DNA of 6,917 bases from Elioraea sp964533585 (GTDB taxonomy: Bacteria; Pseudomonadota; Alphaproteobacteria; Acetobacterales; Acetobacteraceae), in contig CAZHMM010000184.1 of the NCBI GenBank assembly GCA_964533585.1, positions 1-6,917 of the forward strand, written 5' to 3'. The position numbers and the translations under genes are program-made. Positions within the stretch are counted from its first letter, which is position 1; each line of letters opens with the position of its first letter. Under the pieces are notes generated by a model, which did not search any database, had not been told where the DNA came from, and was given only the letters and a program-made list of their open reading frames with translations. Shown one piece after another: positions 1-5,490 of the stretch.

Positions 1-2
1 GG

Positions 3-992
3 TGGGTGCGGCCCGACCCTGCCTCGGTGCCGTTCGCTCTGGTTGTGGTGGTGCTCGCCACGCTCGCCTTCGAGCTCGGCACGGTGTTCTACAACGCCAT
101 GCTGGTGGACGTCGCACCGCGGCCGATGATGGGGCGCGTCTCCGGCTGGGGCTGGGGGGCGGGCTATGTCGGCGGGCTGTTCTGCCTCGTGCTCTGCCTC
201 GTGCTGCTGATCCAGCCCGACCCGCCGCTGTTCCCGCTCGACCGGGCCGAGGCCGAGCATGTGCGCGCGACCAACCTGCTGGTCGCGGCCTGGTACGGGG
301 TGTTCTGCTGGCCGCTGTTCCTGCTCGTGCCCGATGCGCCGCGACGCGCGCCGATCCGCGCGGCGATCCGGAGCGGCATGGCGGCGATGGCGCGCCTGAT
401 CCCGGAACTCCGCCGCCGCCCGGCCGTTTCGCGCTTCCTGCTCGCGCGGCTGCTCTACACCGACGGGCTGAACACCCTGTTCAATTTCGGTGCGATCTAC
501 GCCGCCGGCACCTTCGGCATGGACACCGACGAGATCATCCTCCTCGGCATCGCGATGAACATCACGGCCGGCATCGGTGCCGGGCTGTTCGCCTTCGTCG
601 ACGACGCGATCGGCCCGAAGCGCACGGTGCTGCTGTCGCTCGGCGCGCTCGCCGCGATCGGCGGCGCGCTGCTGCTGGTCGAGGGCAAGCTCTGGTTCTG
701 GGCGCTCGCCCTGCCGCTCGGCGTCTTCTTCGGCCCCGCCCAGGCGGCGAGCCGCACGCTGATGGCCCGGCTTGCGCCGGCGGCGCAGGCCTCGGAGTAT
801 TTCGGTCTGTTCGCGCTCTCGGGCCGGATCACGGCCTTTGCCGGGCCGGCGGCGCTGGCCGCGGCGACCGCCGCCTTCGACAGCCAGCGCGCCGGCATGG
901 CGACGATCCTGGTGTTCCTGCTCGGCGGAGCCGCGATTCTGACGACCGTGCGCGAGCCGCCGGGGGGCACGGCGGCCGCGCCCCCCGACTGA
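3..992 (+). CDS. MFS transporter, UMF1/Atg22-like family (5'-truncated by window edge)
   Basis: This is the C-terminal ~329 residues of an integral inner-membrane transporter. The frame is open from the first bases of the window and stops with TGA at 990-992, so the true start lies upstream; the GTG at 6 has no ribosome-binding site in view and is not a credible start. The visible part begins in a hydrophobic helix followed by a stretch containing FYNAMLVDVAPR and GRVSGWGWGAGYVGG. This resembles the conserved central segment of UMF1 (Atg22-like) major facilitators. About eight further hydrophobic segments follow, separated by an Arg-rich cytoplasmic loop (RRAPIRAAIR, then PELRRRP). Full family members are roughly 430-460 residues, so about a quarter to a third is missing to the left. 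Family membership is recognised from these motifs. The substrate is unknown for most bacterial members and I do not propose one. The gene converges on the CBS-BON gene, with stops 3 bp apart. Confidence 0.88.
   Translation, partial: WVRPDPASVPFALVVVVLATLAFELGTVFYNAMLVDVAPRPMMGRVSGWGWGAGYVGGLFCLVLCLVLLIQPDPPLFPLDRAEAEHVRATNLLVAAWYGVFCWPLFLLVPDAPRRAPIRAAIRSGMAAMARLIPELRRRPAVSRFLLARLLYTDGLNTLFNFGAIYAAGTFGMDTDEIILLGIAMNITAGIGAGLFAFVDDAIGPKRTVLLSLGALAAIGGALLLVEGKLWFWALALPLGVFFGPAQAASRTLMARLAPAAQASEYFGLFALSGRITAFAGPAALAAATAAFDSQRAGMATILVFLLGGAAILTTVREPPGGTAAAPPD
961..987. terminator. GC-rich hairpin at the convergent MFS/CBS-BON gene ends (possible bidirectional terminator)
   Basis: Bases 961-968 (CGGGGGGC) pair with 980-987 (GCCCCCCG), an 8-bp all-GC stem. 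The stem continues after one A/C mismatch with three more GC pairs (970-972 with 976-978) around a 3-base loop. The element lies in the last codons of the transporter gene, ending 5 bp before its stop is complete, and 9 bp beyond the stop of the convergent CBS-BON gene. Being symmetric, it could end or pause transcription from either side. No T-tract follows on either strand, so it is not a canonical rho-independent terminator. The stem may partly reflect GC-rich coding sequence. Confidence 0.35.
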
Positions 993-995
993 ACG

Positions 996-1682
996 TCACG
1001 AATAGACGTAGAGCGGGCCGATCACCATGTGGTCCTCGACGCGCTTCACGCCGGCCACACCTTCCGCCAGCACGCGCAGCGCCCTGCGGTACTCGTCGGT
1101 GCCGCAATAGCCGTAGAACTCCACCACGCCGTCCTTGACCACCACGGTGGTGTAGAAGGTGCTGGCCCAGGGCTGCTTCTTCATCTCGGCCATGATGGCG
1201 CGGTAGATGCCCTCGTCGGAGGTGTCGCCGGCGGCGGCCTGCGGCGGCGACACCAGGGCGCGCAGCAGGTCCGCCCGCGACACGACGCCGACCAGCCGCC
1301 CGTCGCGTGTCACGAAGACGCGGCGGATATGCTCCTTGTCGAGCAGCTCGGCGATGTCGCCCGCCGGCGTGTCCTCCGTGACGGTCAGCGGGCTGGGCGT
1401 CATGATGTCGGCGGCGTTGCGGCCGTGGCTCTTGACGTACTGCTCGGCCATCCGGGCCGGATCGGCGAACAGGCTCTTGAAGAAGCCCGGGCTCTCGTCG
1501 CTGCGGCCGGAGACCTGCTTGATCAGGTCACCCTCGCTGACCACGCCCAGGATCTTGCGGTCGGCGTCGGTGACGGGCACCCCGCTGATATGCCGTTCGG
1601 CCAGCAGCCGTGCCACGCCCATGACGGGTGTGTTGGGCGCCACCGTCACGACATCGGGCGTCATCAGGTCTCGGGCTTTCAT
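996..1682 (-). CDS. Tandem CBS-domain protein with C-terminal BON domain
   Basis: This 228-residue protein has three parts. CBS domain 1 covers about residues 1-65 (MKARDLMTPDVVTV, then HISGVPVTDADRKILGVVSEGDLI). CBS domain 2 covers about 90-145 (DIMTPSPLTVTEDTPAGDIAELL, given here by its key residues, then RRVFVTRDGRLVGVVSRADLL). A BON domain covers about 155-225 (VVVKDGVVEFYGYCGTDEYRRAL, ending in the VAGVKRVEDHMV strand-helix). CBS pairs commonly bind adenine nucleotides, and BON domains are found in envelope or lipid-associated proteins. No signal peptide or membrane segment is visible, so the protein is probably cytoplasmic. The start is supported by a strong GGAGGG at 1689-1694, six bases before the ATG. 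Length and architecture match the common proteobacterial CBS-CBS-BON proteins. It diverges from the TRAP operon across 228 bp. Its ligand and partner are unknown. Confidence 0.92.
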   Translation of the reverse strand: MKARDLMTPDVVTVAPNTPVMGVARLLAERHISGVPVTDADRKILGVVSEGDLIKQVSGRSDESPGFFKSLFADPARMAEQYVKSHGRNAADIMTPSPLTVTEDTPAGDIAELLDKEHIRRVFVTRDGRLVGVVSRADLLRALVSPPQAAAGDTSDEGIYRAIMAEMKKQPWASTFYTTVVVKDGVVEFYGYCGTDEYRRALRVLAEGVAGVKRVEDHMVIGPLYVYS

Positions 1683-1910
1683 CGCAGTCCCTCCGGGCGT
1701 TCCTGTGCTGGCGGCGCAAGACTAGGGCCGTCCCGTCCGCCGCGCGAGAGTATCTATGCGCCGGGCAGCCGGAAATACCTTGCCTTATGTCAACCGTGCC
1801 CTGCACGGAACGGCTGGTCTGTTTCGCCCACGTCCTGTAGCGTTTGCGCATCGGGCCCGGAGACCGGCAGCCAGCCGGCCACCCGGGGCCAGGGGAGGAG
1901 CCTGCTACCG
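1683..1910. promoter_or_regulatory. Divergent intergenic region between the CBS-BON and TRAP genes
   Basis: These 228 bp must contain the 5' ends and control sequences of both divergent genes. On the minus strand there is the CBS-BON ribosome-binding site (GGAGGG, 1689-1694). On the plus strand the TAXI gene has AGGGGAGGAG at 1891-1900, ten bases before its ATG. The middle (about 1748-1793) is less GC-rich than the flanks and is the likeliest place for promoters. A perfect TTGACA lies on the minus strand at 1793-1788, but I find no acceptable -10 hexamer 16-18 bp from it, so I do not call a promoter. A palindrome at 1794-1808 is listed separately. No convincing short coding sequence was found. 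Confidence 0.5.
1794..1808. repeat. Perfect 6-bp inverted repeat in the divergent region (candidate operator)
   Basis: CCGTGC (1794-1799) and GCACGG (1803-1808) are exact reverse complements separated by CCT. The element directly abuts the minus-strand TTGACA at 1788-1793 and lies about 100 bp upstream of the TAXI start. Its size and place would suit a dimeric regulator's operator or a small hairpin in a leader. A 6-bp palindrome is expected by chance fairly often in such GC-rich DNA, and no second copy was seen in the window, so this is a weak call. Confidence 0.25.
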
Positions 1911-2900
1911 ATGCACATCCGTGTTTCCCGCCGCGCTGTCCTGGGCGGCTTTACAGCCGGTGCCGCTGTCCTGGCATCGCCGGCGGTCCTGCGTGCGCAG
2001 GCGGCGCAGCAGCTTGCCATCGCCACGGGAACCACTGGCGGGGTGTACTACCCGCTGGGCGGGGGCATGGCGGCGATCTTCAGCCGCAACATCCCCGGCA
2101 TGAGCGCCACCGTCGAAGTGACGGGCGGCAGCGTCGCCAACCTGCAGCTGCTCGGCGCCAACCGGGTCGGCATGATCCTGACCCAGGTCGATGCGGCGGT
2201 GGACGCCGTGAACGGCCGTGACCGGTTCAGCACCCGCCCGGTCGCCGCGCGGGCGATCTTCGTCATGTACACGAACCGCATGCAGGTGGTGACGGTCGCC
2301 TCCACCGGCATCACCACCATGGCCGGCCTCAAGGGCAAGCGCGTCTCGACCGGCGCGCCCGGCTCGGCGACCGAGGTGATGGCGTTCCGGCTGATCGAGG
2401 GCGCCGGGCTCGACCGCGAGCGCGACTTCCGCGCGCGTGAGCGGCTCAGCCCCGCCGAGAGCACCAACGCGATCAAGGACGGCAAGCTCGACGCCTATTT
2501 CTTCGTCTCAGGCGTGCCGACCGCGGCGATCACCGATCTCGGCGCCACGCCCGGCGTGCAGCTCCGCCTGATTGACCATGCCGAGTTCGTGCCGAAGATC
2601 GTCGAGAAGTACGGCCCGGTCTACTTCGCCGAGGAGATCCCGGCGGGCACCTATCCCGGCCAGACCGTGCCGAACAAGCAGATGTCGGTCGGCAACATCA
2701 TCGCCGTTCGCGCCGACATGCCCGACGCCCTGGTCACCCAGCTGGTCAGGAACATCTGGGAGGGACGCGAGGAGCTCACCCGTGTCCATGCCGAGGCGCG
2801 CAACTTCAAGCTCGAGAACCAGAAATCGGCGGCTGCCGGCATCCCGTGGCACCCGGCGGCCGAAGCCTTCTGGAAGGCGCAGGGCGCCACCTTGGGTTGA
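1911..2900 (+). CDS. TAXI-family TRAP transporter solute-binding protein (exported)
   Basis: This 329-residue periplasmic binding protein belongs to the TAXI branch of TRAP transporters. It captures a solute and delivers it to the membrane subunits encoded just downstream. The N-terminus (residues 1-31) is a signal peptide with a twin-arginine-like start, SRRAVLGG, a hydrophobic core and a likely cleavage near LRAQA|A. Tat export is therefore possible, though the hydrophobic run would also suit Sec. The mature protein starts with the family hallmark ATGTTGGVYYPLGGGMA (about residues 37-53), then VTGGSVANLQLL. A later block, KGKRVSTGAPGSATEVMAF, is typical of the second lobe. The length matches the family's usual 320-340 residues. 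The ATG at 1911 is chosen because AGGAG sits ten bases upstream and the signal peptide follows at once; the frame is open farther upstream but has no protein-like content there. The substrate cannot be read from the sequence. Expression with the permease is expected, modulated by the hairpin in the gap. Confidence 0.96.
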   Translation: MHIRVSRRAVLGGFTAGAAVLASPAVLRAQAAQQLAIATGTTGGVYYPLGGGMAAIFSRNIPGMSATVEVTGGSVANLQLLGANRVGMILTQVDAAVDAVNGRDRFSTRPVAARAIFVMYTNRMQVVTVASTGITTMAGLKGKRVSTGAPGSATEVMAFRLIEGAGLDRERDFRARERLSPAESTNAIKDGKLDAYFFVSGVPTAAITDLGATPGVQLRLIDHAEFVPKIVEKYGPVYFAEEIPAGTYPGQTVPNKQMSVGNIIAVRADMPDALVTQLVRNIWEGREELTRVHAEARNFKLENQKSAAAGIPWHPAAEAFWKAQGATLG

Positions 2901-2913
2901 CTGCTGATGCAGG

Positions 2914-2943
2914 GGGGACCCGCCCCGTGAGGGGTGGGTCCTC
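2914..2943 (+). promoter_or_regulatory. Intercistronic hairpin between the TAXI gene and the permease gene
   Basis: GGACCCGCCCC (2916-2926) pairs with GGGGTGGGTCC (2931-2941) around the loop GTGA, which is of the stable GNRA tetraloop class. The stem has 11 pairs with one G-U, and extends to 13 with a G-U and a G-C at its base (2914-2943). It begins 14 bases after the TAXI stop codon and ends on the base before the permease GTG at 2944. No T-tract follows, so it is not a classical terminator. It could protect the 3' end of the binding-protein message, attenuate read-through, or hide the permease ribosome-binding site (GAGGGG, 2929-2934, is inside the loop and right arm). Any of these would give more binding protein than permease, which is the usual need in binding-protein-dependent transport. 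Confidence 0.7.
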
Positions 2944-5001
2944 GTGCGTGACGGGAATGGTCGTGTGACGACAGCGAGCCACCTGGAGGAGCATCACCTG
3001 CCGCCCGAGGCAGCCGCGCTCGACGACGAGACCGCCCACAAGGTCGAGGAACTCATCGAGCAGGAGGAGGGGGCACTCAACCGCTATCGCGGCCCGCTGC
3101 TCTGGCTCGTCACCGCGCTGGCGCTGGCGATGAGCGCATTCCACCTCTACGCCGCGATCGACATCGTGCCGACGATGTATCTCCGCTACATCCATGTCGG
3201 CTTCGTGCTGACGCTCACCTTCCTGATGTATCCGATGGCGCGCCGGTTCCGGCACCGGCTGATGCCGTGGGACATCGCGCTCGCTGGCCTTGCGCTCTAC
3301 GTCCTCTCCTACCTCATCGCCGGCGGCGACGAGCTGACCGACCGCTACGTCTTCCCCGAGCCGATGGACCTGGTGGTCGGCTGGATGCTGCTCGTGCTCA
3401 CCCTGGAAGCGGCACGGCGCACCACTGGGCCGATCATGCCGGGGATCAGCATCGTCTTCATGCTCTACGCGTATTTCGGCAACCATCTGCCGGCGCCCTG
3501 GACGCACCAGGGCTACGACTCCGAGCGCCTGGTGCCGCATCTGACGATCACGCTCGAGGGCATCTTCGGCACCGCGGTCGATGTCTCCTCGACCCTGATC
3601 ATCCTGTTCACCATCTTCGGCGCGGTGCTCCAGGTGACCGGCGCCGGCAAGTTCTTCGTCGACTTCTCCTTCGCGCTGATGGGCGGCAAGGCGACGAGCG
3701 CCGGCCGCACCGTGGTGCTGTCGTCGTTCCTGCTCGGTGGGCCCTCGGGCTCCGGCGTCGCGACCACGGTCACGCTCGGCTCGGTCGCCTGGCCGATGAT
3801 GAAGCGCGTCGGCTATGCGCCGCACGACGCGGGGGGCCTGCTCGCTGCCGGCGGGCTCGGCGCGATCATCTCGCCGCCGGTGCTCGGCGCGGCCGCGTTC
3901 CTGATCGCCGAGTTCCTGAAGATCTCCTACCTGCAGGTCATCGAGATGGCGATCATCCCGACCTGCCTCTATTACGCGTCCCTGCTGTTCATGGTGGAAC
4001 TCGACCAGCGCCGCATCGGTGTCGACGCCGCCGCCAACGAGGCCGGCTACCAAACCGAGAGCGCGGGCGCGCTGCTGCGCAAGTACGGCTTCCACCTCAC
4101 CTCGCTGGTCTCGATTGTCGGCTTCCTGCTCTGGGGCTACTCCGCCACGCTTTCGGTGGTGTACGCGAGCGGCGTCGCAGCGCTGCTGTCGTGGCTGCGG
4201 CGCGAATGCGCGATGACGCCGGCGAAGCTGATCATGGCGCTGCGCGAGGGCTCGGTGCAGGTGCTGAACGTCGCCGCGACCTGCGCCTGCGCCGGCGTCA
4301 TCGTCGGCGTGGTGACGCTGACCGGGCTCGGCCTCAAGTTCAGCGAGATCGCGATCCGCTATGCCGGCGGCTCGCTCGCGCTGACGGCGGTGTATACCGG
4401 GCTGATCGTCTGGGTGATCGGCCTCGCCGTGCCGGTGACCGCGTCCTACATCATCTCGGCGGTGATCGCGGCGCCGGCGCTGATCAAGCTTGGCGTGCCC
4501 GATTTCGCCGCGCACATGTTCATCTTCTACTACGCCGTGCTGAGTGAGGTCTCGCCGCCGACCGCGCTCTCGCCCTTCGCCGCCGCCGCGATCACCGGCG
4601 CGGGGCCCTACCGCACCACGCTGATGGCGTGGAAATACACGCTGCCGGCCTTCCTGCTGCCCTTCGTGTTCGTCACCGACCCGCTCGGTGTCGGCCTGCT
4701 GCTGCAACGCTCGCCCGGCATGAGCTGGGGCGATGTCGCCTGGATCACCGCGCTCGCGACCTTCGGGCTTGGCCTGCTCGCCGCCGCCGCGCAGGGCTTC
4801 GGGCTGCGCGTGATGGCGGGCTGGGAGCGCTGCGCGACCATGCTCGCGGGACTGCTGCTGATCTTCCCGAGCGCCGTCGATGGGCTGCTCGAATGGATGA
4901 CGGGAATGTCGATCGCCTCGCCGCACTGGGCGGGGATCGCGCTTGGCGCTGCGCTGCTGGCCGCCCAGGCCGTGCGCCCGCGGGCGGCGCCGGCGGGCTG
5001 A
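2944..5001 (+). CDS. TRAP transporter fused permease subunit (DctQ-DctM fusion, TAXI type)
   Basis: This 685-residue inner-membrane protein combines the small and large TRAP membrane subunits and would import the solute delivered by the upstream TAXI protein, driven by an ion gradient. Residues 1-49 are an acidic, hydrophilic cytoplasmic head (EEHH, DDETAHKVEELIEQEE). About four hydrophobic helices between residues 50 and 175 form the DctQ-like part. The DctM-like part follows, with the conserved GGPSGSGVATT (265-275), WPMMKRVGYAPHDAGG (283-298) and ISPPVLGAAAFLIAEF (309-324), and a second half-repeat containing VPVTASYIISAVIAAPALIK and SEVSPPTALSPFAAAAITG. The C-terminus ends in extra hydrophobic helices, as is common for fused TAXI permeases. 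The start is uncertain: GTG 2944 has GAGGGG nine bases upstream, but inside the hairpin; GTG 2965 is an in-frame alternative, seven residues shorter, with only a weak GGGA upstream. The product call is firm and the start is not. Confidence 0.96.
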   Translation: MRDGNGRVTTASHLEEHHLPPEAAALDDETAHKVEELIEQEEGALNRYRGPLLWLVTALALAMSAFHLYAAIDIVPTMYLRYIHVGFVLTLTFLMYPMARRFRHRLMPWDIALAGLALYVLSYLIAGGDELTDRYVFPEPMDLVVGWMLLVLTLEAARRTTGPIMPGISIVFMLYAYFGNHLPAPWTHQGYDSERLVPHLTITLEGIFGTAVDVSSTLIILFTIFGAVLQVTGAGKFFVDFSFALMGGKATSAGRTVVLSSFLLGGPSGSGVATTVTLGSVAWPMMKRVGYAPHDAGGLLAAGGLGAIISPPVLGAAAFLIAEFLKISYLQVIEMAIIPTCLYYASLLFMVELDQRRIGVDAAANEAGYQTESAGALLRKYGFHLTSLVSIVGFLLWGYSATLSVVYASGVAALLSWLRRECAMTPAKLIMALREGSVQVLNVAATCACAGVIVGVVTLTGLGLKFSEIAIRYAGGSLALTAVYTGLIVWVIGLAVPVTASYIISAVIAAPALIKLGVPDFAAHMFIFYYAVLSEVSPPTALSPFAAAAITGAGPYRTTLMAWKYTLPAFLLPFVFVTDPLGVGLLLQRSPGMSWGDVAWITALATFGLGLLAAAAQGFGLRVMAGWERCATMLAGLLLIFPSAVDGLLEWMTGMSIASPHWAGIALGAALLAAQAVRPRAAPAG

Positions 5002-5011
5002 CCGGCGGGCG

Positions 5012-5025
5012 TTGATCCAGGTCAG
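5012..5025. promoter_or_regulatory. FNR/Anr/FixK-like binding site (candidate)
   Basis: TTGATCCAGGTCAG matches the oxygen-responsive CRP/FNR-family consensus TTGAT-N4-ATCAA at 8 of 10 specified positions: the left half is perfect and the right half is GTCAG. It lies 10 bp after the permease stop, between that gene and the broken ABC ATPase, and about 465 bp before the propeller gene, with no intact gene beside it that it would obviously control. It may be a leftover of the promoter of the lost ABC operon, or chance. It is the only FNR-like match with no coding explanation that I noticed. Confidence 0.3.
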
Positions 5026-5135
5026 CGTGGCGACGCGCGATTGGGCGCACATGCCAGAGGCAACCGCCGCTCGGACCGCCCATGCGCCGCCACCGTCTCC
5101 TGCCCTGGTCTCTGGCTGGCCGCGGTGATCGTTGA

Positions 5136-5144
5136 GGGGGGGGG
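5136..5144 (+). repeat. G9 homopolymer run
   Basis: Nine consecutive G bases follow GTTGA and precede TAGACG in the degenerate region ahead of the ABC ATPase remnant. Such runs slip easily in replication, and also cause assembly errors. With the present length the frame that leads into the ATPase remnant is open through the run. One base more or less brings other frames or the TAG just after the run into play. Because the neighbouring gene is already missing its essential parts, functional phase variation is unlikely; a degrading sequence is the simpler reading. Confidence 0.5.
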
Positions 5145-5153
5145 TAGACGACG

Positions 5154-5412
5154 CAGCGCTTGCGCGCCGTGCCGGTGGCTCAGATCGCGCGCGCTCGCCA
5201 AGCGGCCGGGGATCATCCTCGCCGACGAGCCGACCGGAGCGTTCGTCTCCGAGCGCGCCCGCGTGGCGACGGACCTGCTACGCCCTGGAGCGCAGGACCA
5301 GCAGGCGGCGATCCTGGTGGTGACGCACGACGAGAAGATCTTCGACCGCTTCGACCGCATGGTGGCGCTGCGCGACGGCCGGATCGAGCAGGACTGGCGG
5401 CGCGCGGCGTGA
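5154..5412 (+). pseudogene. C-terminal remnant of an ABC-transporter ATPase (LolD/MacB/DevA-like)
   Basis: The last ~75 codons of an ABC ATP-binding subunit survive in one frame from about 5191 to the TGA at 5410-5412. They include ALAKRP, the Walker B segment IILADEPTG, and the H-loop region ILVVTHDEKIFDRFDRMVALRDGRIE. This wording is typical of the ATPases of LolD/MacB/DevA-type exporters. A normal subunit has about 220-240 residues; here Walker A, the Q-loop and the LSGGQ signature are absent. The D-loop, normally ALDS, reads AFVS and so lacks its Asp. Just upstream, a different frame (from about 5154) gives QRLRAVPVAQIARA, resembling the family's QRVAIARA. A one-base loss in the GC-alternating tract near 5187-5192 would explain the switch between frames. 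No start codon with a ribosome-binding site is seen. It cannot encode a working ATPase. I rate the family confidently and the sub-family tentatively. Confidence 0.78.
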
Positions 5413-5490
5413 ACGGACGTTCCAGCAGGCGGGCTTTTCTGATATGAATCGCGCGGGCCCGGCCCCCTTGGCCATGGGCGGAGTTGACCC
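5413..5490 (+). promoter_or_regulatory. Leader of the propeller gene: AT-rich patch and hairpin next to the ribosome-binding site
   Basis: Between the ATPase remnant and the propeller ATG lies an unusually AT-rich patch (CTTTTCTGATATGAAT, 5434-5449). In it TATGAA (5443-5448) could serve as a -10 element, but the -35 position 17 bp upstream reads TTCCAG and is poor. Next, GCCCGGCC (5457-5464) can pair with GGCC (5470-5473) and GGGC (5476-5479) across a 5-base loop and a 2-base bulge. The hairpin ends one base before the ribosome-binding GGAG (5480-5483), seven bases from the start. A promoter here is plausible because the upstream gene is dead, but the evidence is weak. Confidence 0.3.

Larger units (their letters stand above)
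5002..5153. other. Non-coding stretch after the TRAP operon, probable junction of a deletion
   Basis: No intact gene is visible between the permease stop and the ABC ATPase remnant. The permease stop is bracketed by two copies of CCGGCGGGC (4990-4998 and 5002-5010). An FNR/Anr-like site lies at 5012-5025. From an ATG at 5082 the frame reads MRRHRLLPW followed by SLAGRGDR and a stop. Shifting frame near 5119 would give LAAVIV, so this could be the start of a signal-anchor protein such as an HlyD-type adaptor broken by a frameshift; it lacks a ribosome-binding site and is only a suggestion. A G9 run follows at 5136-5144. No clear terminator for the TRAP operon is seen. Confidence 0.45.

Noticed and set aside
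2..1138. 378-codon plus-strand frame overlapping the MFS gene
   Set aside because: It is an Arg- and Ala-rich shadow of the transporter frame and crosses into the convergent CBS-BON gene.
1518..1532. TTGATCAGGTCAC, FNR-like
   Set aside because: It lies within conserved CBS-domain coding sequence (the GDLIKQ stretch), so codon content explains it.
1029..1910. Upstream extension of the TAXI frame
   Set aside because: The frame is open back to 1029 but runs antisense through the CBS-BON gene, and its translation is not protein-like. The signal peptide and ribosome-binding site fix the start at 1911.
4988..5007. CGCCGG / CCGGCG inverted repeat as a TRAP operon terminator
   Set aside because: The stem is only 6 bp of palindromic GC-rich sequence with an 8-base loop, overlaps the stop codon and has no T-tract.
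2806..5052. 748-codon open frame on the minus strand across the TRAP genes
   Set aside because: It is antisense to the clear TAXI and permease genes. Its translation is a low-complexity mix of Arg, His, Asp, Gln and Glu, the usual shadow of GC-rich coding DNA, with no domain.
5051..5128. Short 25-codon frame starting MPEATAART
   Set aside because: There is no good ribosome-binding site, no family resemblance, and it lies in a degraded region.
5041..5412. Treating the ATPase remnant as an intact 123-residue gene
   Set aside because: The N-terminal half of that frame has no ABC features, Walker A and the signature are missing, and the start has no ribosome-binding site.
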